Assembly: GCA_964059195.1 (NCBI GenBank)
Contig: CAXKWD010000013.1
Coordinates: forward strand, 24,714,611-24,778,610
DNA length: 64,000 nt
Direction: 5' to 3'
Source of the DNA: Ectobius pallidus
Taxonomy: Eukaryota > Arthropoda > Insecta > Blattodea > Ectobiidae
The notes beneath the pieces were generated by a model. That model ran no database searches and was not told the origin of the DNA. It saw only the letters and a list, made by a program, of their open reading frames with translations. The position numbers and the translations under genes are program-made. Shown here piece by piece: positions 34,334 to 45,664 of the stretch (position 1 is the first letter of the stretch; each line of letters opens with the position of its first letter).

Positions 34334-36359
34334 TTGACGATTTACTTAACCTCAGTTCAGTTATTATACAATCCGGAATGCTAAGATGAGGAGATTAATA
34401 CATTGCAAAAAGAATAATAAACTATGTTTTAAGAATGAAGATTCAGTAACTAACATTTACAAAGACTTTAACTAACTGAATTTTAAACAATTTTTTGTTC
34501 GAAGATATTATAATAAGGTTATTACACGTGATGTAAAGGTATGACAATAGCAAGCCTCACACACAAGCTCTTTAGCACACTCCTGGGGCTTACGGGCAAT
34601 ATCGGGGGAAAGAGCTTGCAGGTAATCACGCGCGGTGAAAAAATGCAGCCTGAAATGCACGCTCGTTGTCACTCGCATAGAGTGTCAACTAAAGAGAACG
34701 CGCGGGAAACTGAGTATGTAATTGTAAAAAACGCGTGAATTCTCTCTTAAAAGAACGGCGCGTGGAATGTCTGCATTGTAGACACGCTAAGAGCGTGCGG
34801 TATTATTTAAAGTTCAGTACAGAGGAGTTGATGAACCTCTTGAAATGTTTTGTTTGTTTGTCTTCTGCCTTTACATACACACACACACGCTTCCATGCGA
34901 AAGAGTACAGGGTTGCACGAAATGACGCACCGCACGTCTATTGCCTTTACAAGCACATGTTTTCACGAGCATTTGAGTCCGCACCTGCCTAAACCCGAGC
35001 GAAAAAGCTTGTGTGGGGGTAGCTAATGACAATTGTGTGGTACCGATTCATATTGTACACGGAAAAATATTTAATCCTTGAAAGCAACGATTAAATCACT
35101 ACAATAAGGAACGAGTACTTAAAATCAATTCCGTTCTTGTGAATTTTAACATTATACAAAATTGAGTTCACTCCGTGTGTTTTAATGCGCTTTGTTTTGA
35201 GGTGAAAACGCCGTCACCTGCCATGTATTACAAAAGACAATAACTTACTGACAGCTGATCCCGATAGAGAGATTCGTTTGTCTGTTAAATCACAACGCAT
35301 TCTAAAAACTCAAAATATAGACATTCAATTATGATCAAACAAAAACACTGATACGAAACTTGCCTATAATGGTAATCAAGATGCTCGTATGAAAATTACA
35401 AAACTCGCTGCGCCCAATTCATAAACAACATAGGCAACTCGCATCTTAATGAATGTCATATATGCTCGTTGCACAATGTACTATTATATGCATTGATCGT
35501 TGATTAGTTCTACATGAACCGAAAGAATATTGGACTTATGATTTCATTTCCTCTCATTGAATCGAAATGCAAAACTGAAGCAGGTGTAAGGCGTACCTGC
35601 TATTTTTGACGTAAAATATAATATAGTGGTTTTATTATAATAAATCCTGATTTGAAACTAATATCACAAGATTTACTAATAAATACCGAAACTCATAAAA
35701 ATGGTAATAGAAATTGTTAAATTAACGAACGTTTTTTAAACTACCAATTTTAATGAATTACGCAGTAGCCTATCTTTATATTTGTTCCTTTTCCATTGTG
35801 ACTTTTCCTTTTATCTGTCGTTGTAAGTGCAACATGTAAATTCTGTAACACTAAAATTATTGAAATTGAAGTGCAGCGCATGAGCCCGAGGGGGCGTAAA
35901 TATTTCAACCTGAAACAATAATACATCATAATAAATAATACAAAATAAAATATTCATAAACTGTAATTTTTAATAACTAGTGATTTGTAGCTTTACAGAT
36001 GTAATTGAATAAATATGAAATACTGAAGGAAATGCGATATGTATGGGAGTATATGGGATTATATGAGTATATTATGTATCACTACATGCAGTCTAATAGC
36101 ATAGTGTAATGAAACAGTGCAATCAGTGAACCAACCACTATGAGCTGTACATAATTATAATGTGACAGTGCAACTTTACATTGCGAACCCACTTGTGCTC
36201 TGAGATACGTTCAGTGGGCACTGAGGTCAGACATAGGCATTCCCTGAGGCTGTGTTCGAAACCCGAAGTGGATAACTATGAGCTACAGCACTTAAAACGG
36301 CTCCCGAAAACGAAAACCCTAATAAAATGCAACACTTAAAATTGTTAATATATAATTGT
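34334..36359. other. intergenic, nothing recognised
   Basis: No supported feature. The frames at about 34,540-34,990 have no recognised motif. Confidence 0.45.
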
Positions 36360-36391
36360 ATACACAGGGTAATGTAACCTACCTACTTTTC

Positions 36392-36453
<62 letters not shown>

Positions 36454-36480
36454 GTTATTGTTATTGGACAACCCTAATAA
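36360..36480. repeat. (ATT)n microsatellite in a duplicated flank
   Basis: ATT runs at 36,391-36,464. The preceding ACACAGGGTAATGTAA and following GGAC are repeated at 37,284-37,333 around a shorter ATT run. CCCTAATAAAATG with AACACTTAA also occurs on both sides, near 36,317 and 36,472. Confidence 0.85.
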
Positions 36481-36494
36481 AATGTAACACTTAA

Positions 36495-36782
36495 TATTGA
36501 AAGTAAAAAAGTGATCCCTATACAGGCCATGGAGGCCCAGAGGGTTCCAGGAGTTTTAGGCTCCCAAATTTTGGACATTCGGCACACGAATGTGGTAAGG
36601 TTGTCAGCCTTACGCACCGGCCGCCTTTACCCCCAGGAATGCTCCTGGTACTCATTTCGTGTTAGAGGCTGAGTCGACCCCAAGGCCATAGTGCCGCCAG
36701 AAGAATTAGGCCAATTGAAAAATCTCAACTACCTCATCGGGAATCGAACCCGCGACCTTCCGGTTCGTAGCGCAGCGCATAT
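36495..36782 (-). mobile_element. tRNA-derived SINE (family B), 5'-truncated
   Basis: On the minus strand it begins within the tRNA-like head (GCGCTGCG, then B box GGGTTCGATTCCC). The body follows with TTTTTCAATTGGCCTAA, GGCACTATGGCC, GAGTACCAGGAG and AAAGGCGGCCGGTGCGTAAG, then CTCCATGGCCTGTATAGGG. It matches 42,365-42,661 on the other strand. The first 30 or so bases of the head are missing where it meets the TATATG sequence at 36,783. Confidence 0.88.
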
Positions 36783-36795
36783 GTATATATATGTA

Positions 36796-37266
36796 TAAAG
36801 GATGGAAAAGGATTAAAATTTATAATCGAGTTAACGCTTGACTTTACTCGATTAATCGACAAACAAGTCGATTTTTAAACGAAACCAAAGTGTACATTTA
36901 CTATGTTTTACACGTATAATAACTACCGTACTACACTACAGATTACCAGAAGAAATCTTTAATTAATGAATACCATTATTAGTTAATTAGTCAAAAAAAT
37001 ATATACAAAACTTACATTTCCGGTTACTTTTTCAACCAAGACTTGAGACACACGAGTTTGTTTACTAAACTACCCTTCAGGTTTCTGAATAACGGGAATT
37101 GTTTGAAACAATAGGCTGAATGACACATGATGTGCCAAGGCCGGAGCAGCGAGAGAAAGTTTTTCAGAATTCGACTAAACCGATTAATCGGAAAATATAA
37201 TTGATCGACGATTAAATCTTTAATCGATTAATCGAGCCGATTAATCGATTAATCAGTGCAGCCCTA
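36796..37266 (+). mobile_element. AATCGATTAA-rich hAT-like element, copy 1
   Basis: Ends carry repeated CGATTAATCG and GATTAATCGATTAATC and a terminal AGGGCTG-type sequence (plus strand ...GCAGCCCTA at the right). The sequence is shared, in inverted orientation, with 38,866-39,351. Shared interior blocks include GAGTTAACGCTTGACTTTA and CACGAGTTTGTT. There is no transposase. Superfamily is by end type only, as no target duplication could be confirmed within the flanking TA repeats. Confidence 0.7.
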
Positions 37267-37430
37267 ATATATATATACATATACACAGGGTAATGTAATC
37301 TACCTATTATTATTATTATTATTATTGGACGACAACATGGTCTAATTAACCACTTTGCTGACTACGGACTCGCAGGTCTGAGTTCGATACCCAATAAATC
37401 CTTGGATTTTGATAAGATGGTCTGAAGTCC

Positions 37431-37500
37431 ACCACTATGGTATAGGGGATGCGTTCGCCCCCGTCACGCAGCGGGCCCGGATTCAATTTGTGGTGGGGTT
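37431..37500 (+). mobile_element. family A SINE, head fragment only
   Basis: GGGGATGCGTTCG...CACGCAGCGGGCCCGG matches the tRNA-like head of the family A SINEs. The B box is altered to GATTCAATTTG and the body is absent. Confidence 0.75.
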
Positions 37501-38159
37501 CAATTTGCACTTCCTGTGCAATTACGGGTAGAGAAATTAAACATTCTTCACAGCATTGATGGAGTTCCTTTCATTACGAAGGAAAGCATGCACTGGTTTT
37601 AATGTCCGGGTAAAAAAAAGTTAACTCTGAGGAGAAAATCGTTAAACTCCAGGTACACGCCTCTCCCTCTCCCTAGCCCTTTGTGGTCTCTTTGAGCGAG
37701 TTGCATTTGAACTCAGCAGAGATTATAGAAACGCTCAGGTATACAGATTGGAGATTCCACTTAGCGTTATGGCGATAATATAAATTGTAATTTGCAAACA
37801 TGACAAGGCCATGGATACCTACAAGCGGTGTTGTGTAATTCCGAAGTTAAAACATGGAAACAGTGAATTTTAAGGCGGGTCGCGGAGATGGAGCAAATTG
37901 AGAATGACAGGCCTGTACGAACAAATCCACCCGCTAAGAGAAGCACGAAACACAAACTGAAGGCTACTCGAGTGGGTGGGGCGTCTTTTACATTTCCATC
38001 CCCTGAAATGCCACAATCCTACAGTTATAGTGTTTTAGCAGACATGTTTTATACGTAAAAATAGGGGTGCATACAATTCTTAAGATATCAGCTTCCACTT
38101 ACTTAGCCATTTAATTTAATTCAGTAAATTATCAATCTGCCTGGAACAGTTGGCAAGGC
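37501..38159. other. intergenic, nothing recognised
   Basis: No supported feature. Confidence 0.45.
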
Positions 38160-38290
38160 ATTGCATTTCTAGGTCGATGGCATTTATGCGTGCGTAAATG
38201 CGACTTTTACGTCCTGAAATTTCCACCGACCTCGGCTGGCTTGGAACGCGAATCTTGGACCCAAATATGACATGCTACCGTGCATTTAGA
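38160..38290 (-). mobile_element. family C SINE fragment
   Basis: On the minus strand GAGGTCGGTGGAAATTTCAG and GACGTAAAAGTC match the part of the family C SINE just after its tRNA-like head. The copy is diverged and incomplete. Confidence 0.6.
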
Positions 38291-38629
38291 CGAGAGCACT
38301 GTAAACACAATGCGCAGTGGAATCAGTCATCACGTGATTCATACTAGCAACACACTCCCCTTCCGTCCCACCCTATCTCTGCGGCGCATGCCAGTGTTCA
38401 CGTCTAAATGCACAGGCTGTACCTCTGAACTACCGAGGTCTACTCAGGTATGGGCATTCGATACTCGTTCGAATCTTTTTTCCGCCCTCCGCGTGGAGGA
38501 GTTTCATTTTCCGAAACAGGTGTACAAAGTGACAGATGTTCAGCCCATTGCCTCGGTGCCATCTAGAGGACACTGAGGTAGTAGCCTATATTAACTAGAA
38601 ATAAAAAAAAACCTGACACTTGGAATTGT

Positions 38630-38850
38630 TTAACACGCAGTAGAACTACGACATGGGTTAAACAGGACTTCGTTAACACGCCGTAGAACTACGACATGGG
38701 TTGAACAGGGACATGGGTTAAACAGGACTTCATGCTCAGGATTTTTACATCCTGACAAATTTATCTACTTCTTCCGGGTTTGAGACCACGACATTTGGAT
38801 CCAGAGGCTGACACGCTATTTCTGCACCCCCACCTGACAGGTAAATGAAC
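38630..38850 (-). mobile_element. family C SINE fragment with a short local duplication
   Basis: The minus strand shows a head relic (GTCTCAAACCCGG), GGATGTAAAAATCCTGAGCA, and the core CGTAGTTCTACGGCGTGTTAA. The core region with ACTACGACATGGGTT is present twice (about 38,645 and 38,687) and GACATGGGTTAAACAGGACT recurs, a local tandem duplication. Confidence 0.65.
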
Positions 38851-38865
38851 GTAAAAACTAAATAA

Positions 38866-39351
38866 ATATTTAATCGTCGATCAATTACATTTTCCGATTA
38901 ATCGGTTTAGTCGAATTCTGAAAAAGCGTTTTTCGAGAAATGGGTCAAATGACCAAACTCCTTTCTCAGTGCCAAGTGAGAGAGATTTTAGTGCTACCGG
39001 TATTATTGTAAACAAGCTACGATCGTGTCTTGAACATTCAAATGTCAACAAACTCGTGTGTCTCAAGTCTTGCCTGAAAAAGTAACAAGAAATATAAGTT
39101 TTGTATATATTCTTTCACTAGTTAACTAATAATGGTATTCATTAATTCAGGATTTCTTCTGGTTAACTAATAATGGTATTCATTAATTCAGGATTTCTTC
39201 TGATTATCTGTAGTGTAGTAGTTATTAAACGTGTAAAACAATATTAAATGTACACTTTAGTTTCGTCTAAAATATCGACCTGTTTGTCGATTAATCGATT
39301 AAAGTCAAGCGTTAACTCGATTATAAATTTGAATCGTTTTTCAGCCCTAGT
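38866..39351 (-). mobile_element. AATCGATTAA-rich hAT-like element, copy 2 (inverted)
   Basis: Reverse complement of 36,796-37,266 over most of its length. Its right end reads TTTTTCAGCCCTAG. Its left end lacks the outer 40-45 bases seen in copy 1. Inside is a 41-base tandem duplication (39,121-39,161 and 39,162-39,202) that copy 1 lacks. The middle differs strongly between copies. Confidence 0.7.
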
Positions 39352-42300
39352 AAAAGCTAAACATTCATACACCCACTAAAGTCATCTGAGGTCATTTAGA
39401 ATGTGAGCATACAATGTTAACCTGTAAGAAGAAGAGGCTGTTTCGAAATGCAAGTTCAGTACAGCCTATAAAGAAGTACATGAAAATAGACTGGAACTCA
39501 TCAACTCCAGAAATAAAATTTCTTTTGATGTATTATCGTCACATATTCTTTCATTGCGTCGTTGCAAAGCGTTTATTTATAGCGCCTTGTTGCATCTGGA
39601 CTTAAAATAAAGTCACGTCTGGTCATCCCAGAAACCCGCTGAAATGAAATTGATTTTCTCTCAGCTTCTTCTTATGAAAAGAAGAACACTTAAGCAGATA
39701 TTTGACGAGACGCCATGCACTATGAAACACAATTTTGTTCGATATAAGCACATACAGGGTGTGCAAATTACCAAAGTCTTCACGTGATTATATGCGGATA
39801 ACTTAATGCAAACTAATTGAAGATTGAAACCATAAGGTCTGTCTCGCAGTTTTAAATTGAAATAAGTAGAAACATAAAGGTGTTGAAAATAAATACTTTT
39901 AAAATGAATGTACTCTTGTTTGTATAGTTACTGGGGTGTGTATGTTGTTCTATTATACAAGAAGAGTTTCTAAAGCATTTTTTTCTTGCGAAACTAAACA
40001 TACTTTTTTCAGTTTATATAAATTAACTAAAATTAGTTTAATCAATTATAAGGAGTATAGTTCACAAGAGCCTATTATCTGATTAACAGTATTTATCCAA
40101 AGTGTGTGAATGGTAAATTTACTTTATATCATTTATTTTAATTTAGTATATCGGAATAGGGTTGTGGGAATGGTCAAATAATTATAAATAAGAATATACG
40201 TTTACAGTTATAACAGATAAACACCGGTACAACGAGTTTGATTCTGATTTACAAATATTTACAACATAATTATTGGTGCTTTAATGCGTTCAATTACAAG
40301 ATAATTTATATTGTATTTGTTAACATAGAGGTGCTGATTCATCTTAATACCGGGATGAGCCAGTCATGAACTACTCATTCTTAACTAAAGCCTAGCTTAA
40401 TTTTAATGCCAGATTTTCAAACTGTGTTTCTGACTTGCATAGCATAATTGCTAATTCTCTTAAATTGTGCTTTGGAAATGTTAAAGCAATATTTATCAAT
40501 TATCATACACATTTCACCATGACACTTACTTTAAATTTTGAGATGATGTGTTATTTATTGATCGAGTTTAACTTTTAGCATTCTAAGTAACTGCAAATGA
40601 AATAGCAATGATTAACGATAATTAAAGGACTAAATTAACACTACACCCAAAACATACATTAATTTTTGGTAAGAAAACGTTTCTATATCTCGATTTATGT
40701 TTTATTACATAAAATCTATCGTATTTCTAAATTTTATTAATATGTTAAGGTAAAAGATAAATCATGTAGTATTTTAAAGTTCCGATTGTCAATGGTTCAA
40801 AATTAGCATCGTTTGCTATGTAAAACCGAAAAACAGTAAATAGGATTAATACTCCATTTGCTTAATTAAATATTTCTTTGATATGTAAGGTATAAACACA
40901 CTGTTTTAAGTGTATATGAATAAACTAAGGCTGGAAGAAAGAACAGGTAAAATTTGCAATATTTTAATGGTAGGTGGTTAGAAGTGGGTGCCTTTTCTGT
41001 AGGTAATTCCGATAATCTTCTCTATAAAAAGGATCACATTTTCCACTCACTTTACTAATACCAAATATTCCACTAATCTCTTCCAGTCTCCTAGGTATGA
41101 ATAAGAAGTTAAGAAATCCAGCGATGCATGAAGAAGGTTGCGAAATAGTTGACGAACACACGAATCTATCATGGGGAACACTAATGAAGGAGTAGTTGAA
41201 CCTGCACTTACACACGCTGGAGTATTAAATGATTTGGAAGAATTCCAAAGGGAAGAAGCTAATTTCCCGAGGAGCAAATGGGGCAGAAGTTTCTGCAGAT
41301 AACAGAACGCATAGAAGAGAGGCAAGAGGTACTCCGGTATTCTCAAGCAACTGACATCACTCATTGCTCACCGTCTCTTTCACTCCGGCATTACCAACTG
41401 TTCCGCCTCTCAAACTCTCATAAAGAACACAACTAAAGTGAAATATAAAGTGAAACGTAAGTAATGACTTTCTTTATATCAGTAGTTTCCTCGTATTACC
41501 TCCCTTGCGTCATATTTAAAGTAGTTGTTAAACCGAATTGAAGAAAACAAAGGATGAGGCAACTTGTATTATAGCCTATTACTGCTTTGAAGAGCACCAG
41601 AGTTATATTAAAGACAGAGGAGGTATGGAGAGAAAGCAATGTCAAACCTTCTATCAATATAATTATATTATCAACTTTGTAATATTCATAAATATCCATA
41701 CATTAGCCTCCTTCCCTTTTCCTTTTACCTGCCACGCCACTAGTCTGAGAATCAACCGGTTTAGTTGTACCCTCCGGTGTTGAACGAGAGTAATAGGGTT
41801 GAGAGGGAGGGTAAATTCGCACTTCCAGTGCCACGTGTCCCGGGCCTGCACAAGACAAATCACTTTTCTATTCGTTTGCACTGATTTAGTGATCCTGGAA
41901 ACATGTTATTAAAATTGTTATATTTTTTGTTCGGGGTTTTCTTCCCTCATTTCGTTTTGGTCGATCCCATACAAGTATTTAAATTATTACAATATTTTGT
42001 TTGTTACAATCAATTATCACTAAAAACAAAATTATGACACCTATTATTTTATAATTTATTAAAATTGTCAAAACTCAAATGGAGGGGGTTCTACAATAAT
42101 TGATTATAATCAATTGAAACAAACCAGAGGAAAATAAAAAGTTGAGGGTTCAACGAACTTTCGTAGTCCTGATATAAATTATTGAACTTTTCACCGAGAG
42201 AAGAATCAAAATAATGTTTCTATTCATGTGACCCGAAGTAAATGGTTTTGTTTCACTATCGTTTTTGTTTATGTCCACTATTTCAAAATATGAAACCTTC

Positions 42301-42352
42301 TTACATTTAATATATTTCATTACAATTTTTAAATAATGATTTACATCTTATG
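39352..42352. other. intergenic, unrecognised 105-codon frame at 41,047-41,364
   Basis: Three kilobases without a recognised repeat. A minus-strand frame at 41,047-41,364 has unusual serine- and leucine-rich composition, and the region 41,090-41,400 is less AT-rich than its surroundings. The plus strand also has an open stretch at about 41,208-41,297. I cannot say which, if any, codes. Confidence 0.35.
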
Positions 42353-42364
42353 TTTAATATAAGA

Positions 42365-42661
42365 GGGGTACGCCGTAGCGTAGTGGTTAGGCGCTGCGTT
42401 ACAAACCGGAACGATCTCCGATGAGGTCGTTGGAGTTTTTCAATTGGCCTAAGCCTTCTGGTGGCACTATGGCCCTGGGATCGACTCAGCCTCCAACAGA
42501 AATGAGTACCAGGAGGAATTCTGGGGGTAAAGGCGGCCGGTGCGTAAGACTGACAACTTTACCTCCTTCGTGCGATGCATGTCCAAAAAAACTGGGAGCC
42601 TCAACCTCCTGGAACCCTCTAGGCCTCCATGGCCTGTATAGGGTAACACTTTATTTTATTA
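42365..42661 (+). mobile_element. tRNA-derived SINE (family B), about 297 bp
   Basis: The head begins GGTACGCCGTAGCGTAGTGG (A-box region) with a decayed B-box region near 42,417. The body matches the minus-strand copy at 36.5-36.8 kb block for block. The end is CCTGTATAGGGTAACAC plus a T/A-rich tail. Flanks TTTAATATAAGA (42,353-42,364) and TTTAATGTAAGA (42,662-42,673) look like a target duplication with one mismatch. Confidence 0.88.
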
Positions 42662-42673
42662 TTTAATGTAAGA

Positions 42674-44249
42674 TTGTTTTGTTTTACAGTTTACATAATA
42701 TTATGTATAGATAATATATAGAAGATACAGACATATATAAAATACAGAAATATAGAAAATATTATAATATAATATAGAAACATAGAAAATATTATAATGT
42801 AATATAGAAAATAGAGATAATATTAGCCTAAACATGTGTCAAAGTCACAGAGATATGTTAAAAAAAGCTACATAACATAACTACATAAATAAAATTGTTC
42901 TACACATAAATCGATATTATCAATGGAACCTATTTTATCATTTTAACCAGCTACTGACTTTCTTTTTAAACCAACAGCGAATTCTACACGCAACATAAGC
43001 AGAAAGTGCATTCAATACCTGGTAGCATTATACAATATCCGAGAACTGATTATGATATTGCAGCCATTTTATAGCTGTGTTTTCCTGAAACGTGTAATAA
43101 TAGGCGTGGCGGACAAGGCTTTATCGCATAGAATAATGCATATAGAGTTTCTGTTTACTTTTACGATAATGATTAGTATTTGCTATTACGAATTTCAAAC
43201 TCGTCTCATAGTATTGCTTCAAGATAGTGAAATAAAGAATATTTTCATACTGCACGTGTAGTAGGCCTTGTGAAAGGACCACGATTTTGCGTAATATTAC
43301 ATTAATGGCTTAGGATTGGCACTATAAAATACTTAAAGCGTTTTACGTTTACTGTATTTCCTTTCAAATGAAGATTCAATGGTGCGTAAGGTTAATATTA
43401 ATTCAGATGACATAGACCTGTAGATTGGAACACAAAATGGGCGTACCCGTCTTTATTTGCAACACTACGATGGCTATGGTTGATAAGTTGATGGAATTAT
43501 TGGTAAAGACACCTAGCTAATATGGCTCTAAAGGCAGACCAAAGAAAAAGTGAGAAATAAACTTTACAACACAATATAACATGACCTCTGATTATTTGTC
43601 GTAGGAAATGCCATAAGTGACTTAAAAAACGCCGACGCTCAGGAGGAGTTCCAAGTCACGATTTCTATTTATAAAGACTAGTTAACGAATAATATGTAAT
43701 GAATTTTTAATGAAGTTTATTGAAATTGAATTATTTCAAGGCATTTTAGATTAAGACTAACCAAGGTTATTTAAAGACATTTGTAAACATAATTATGTTT
43801 ATAATTATTATAATCATTGTGGATGTTTTCTCTGTACAAAAACACGATCAAATAATAAACATCAACTTATTTCAGTATTTTTTTTCTGAAATGTAATAAT
43901 CTTGCGTAAAACATACTTCATTACTGTTTTCCTAATGATGCATACTGGTATGTAGTGTTTATTGAAAGTTATTACGCATGAGGAACGTCTGTATTAAAAG
44001 TATTTTCGACCTGCCTGGACGAGTCTATTATTTATCGGACGGAAGAAGAACGATAGCTTGTCTCTCTGAACGTCTTCCCTTCAGAGTCTTTCGCTAGTGT
44101 ACATTCTTGCTGAGATTGAGTCTTTCTAATATTTACAAGAGATCGTTATAATAATTAAATGCCCAAGTTCCTGAACCATGGAATACATTTCCACTAAAAT
44201 ATCGTAATTATGATAATTTGAACAGATGGAAGTATAATATTCACTTTAT
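42674..44249. other. intergenic with short ATAGAAA-type repeats
   Basis: An ATATAGAAAATATTATAAT-type motif repeats about three times at 42,745-42,815. Nothing else recognised before the Penelope complex. Confidence 0.5.
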
Positions 44250-44250
44250 T

Positions 44251-44260
44251 CCCAGAATAA
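44251..44260. repeat. target duplication, left of the Penelope complex
   Basis: CCCAGAATAA here is repeated exactly at 55,215-55,224. Including one preceding T, 11 bases agree. Confidence 0.85.
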
Positions 44261-44383
44261 TATATTAATAAATTTCATTTTCAACTAGTGCTATTGAAAT
44301 TCTTACACTAAATTTATTATTTCCACCTATGCACTAGTGTGGTAAGAATAGAATAAATAGATGATGAAAAGGAATCAAAAGCA

Positions 44384-44439
<56 letters not shown>

Positions 44440-45627
44440 TGATTCATATTTAGTCAAAATCTAGAAATAATACAGTCTGTAAGACATAGGCTACATGAAT
44501 TGAGACATTTTTGACTTAGTACAGTTTGTACAAACGTTACACAATATCAAGATTAAAATCTAAAAAACAATCAATATGTAACCATTAAAATTTAAAATAT
44601 GTTATAGTACATACAATATTTGAGTTAGTAATATCGTCCTTTTTGATCATAACAATGAAAATTTCGTACATTACTGGTCTAAAAATGATAAAATTATATT
44701 CACATATTTGCAGTTTGCTAAAATTAAGAAATTATAGAAGATACGTCAGTTTATAAAAACATGTACACAAATCTTGTAGAATAATCTCCTATAATCTAGC
44801 TGTATTCAATGTTAGTCGTGGAAAACGGTGTCAGGTTAGAATCTTCGTACAATTTTCTAGATTTTTATGTAGTTATTGGTCCAGGAGAGAGTTGTGAAAA
44901 TATAGAGTTAATTCAGTTGATTCAGTTTGATTCAGTTTGATTCCTTATCAGCACAATCTATTTATTTTCATTCTATATTTTTGGAAATGCATTTCGAAGC
45001 GACTGCTCCATCTTCAGTCCATGAGTACACTAAAAGAAAATGAAAGTGGAAAGTTTTTTATTATATGTGACAGTCTTAAAAGTTTGCATGGTATATCAAT
45101 ATATTAAGCAGTACGATATATGTATGAAGTACTTACATTCCTTTATGTACTTGTAGAAGCTGATGTATTTGTGTCATGAGCAGGTTGACTATTAACTTGA
45201 CAAATCTTGTGTGTGTTTTGTGTAAGCTTGAGACACGTTTCAAAAAGTTTATTGTGTTCAATATTGTTTTCGTTAACAACCAGTTGTTTATGTTTATATA
45301 TTTCGTACTGTTCTAGTGTGTTTAGTTTTATGCTCTTTTTATGTTTATGTAGGATTTCCATTGTTTTTTCGACTGTGTTTAAACTAGTGAGGTGGTTTGC
45401 AAATGCTGATTTTCTTCGATTATATTTGAAGTCACTTATATGTTCGGAAAATCTTTTTCTGAACGTTCTGCCAGTCTGTCCAATATAAACGGCGTTACAA
45501 TCGGTACATTTTAATCTATAAATACCACTTTTTTCGTATTGGTCTTTTTTAGTGTTTACTGTATTTTGTAATGAGTTTTTGATATTGTTGTTAGTTTTAT
45601 AAGTTATTTGATATTTATCGGATTTTA
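44261..45627 (-). mobile_element. inverted Penelope fragment: pLTR and endonuclease end
   Basis: Read on the minus strand it starts in the linker before the endonuclease, runs through the endonuclease and the pLTR, and continues about 40 bases into the start of the gene region (44,261-44,300). A TA microsatellite at 44,384-44,434 sits where the direct copies have only four to five TA units. It differs from the three direct copies at several positions they share, so it is not simply a flipped copy of one of them. Confidence 0.92.
44982..45021 (-). ncRNA. hammerhead ribozyme motif, inverted pLTR
   Basis: Reverse complement of the motif in pLTRs A, B and D, with the same core CTGAAGA and GAAA and pairing TGGA/TCCA. 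Confidence 0.72.
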
Positions 45628-45664
45628 AGACTGTCACATATAATAAAAAGCTTTCCACTTTCAT
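45143..45664 (-). CDS. chimeric frame with intact GIY-YIG endonuclease domain
   Basis: A 173-codon open frame. The first 15 residues (MKVESFLLYVTVLKS) come from the opposite strand of pLTR A, across the inversion junction. The rest is the Penelope C-terminus. GIY lies at residues 47-49, a Cys pair CTDC at 53-56, and YIGQTGR at 60-66 with the catalytic-type Arg, then FRKRFSEH. Unlike the direct copies there is no stop before the domain (SLQNT is present where they have L-stop-NT), but four residues (DSAH) after HLT are missing. The GIY-YIG domain nicks DNA for target-primed reverse transcription in the family. Whether this fragment is expressed is unknown. Confidence 0.8.
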   Translation of the reverse strand: MKVESFLLYVTVLKSDKYQITYKTNNNIKNSLQNTVNTKKDQYEKSGIYRLKCTDCNAVYIGQTGRTFRKRFSEHISDFKYNRRKSAFANHLTSLNTVEKTMEILHKHKKSIKLNTLEQYEIYKHKQLVVNENNIEHNKLFETCLKLTQNTHKICQVNSQPAHDTNTSASTST

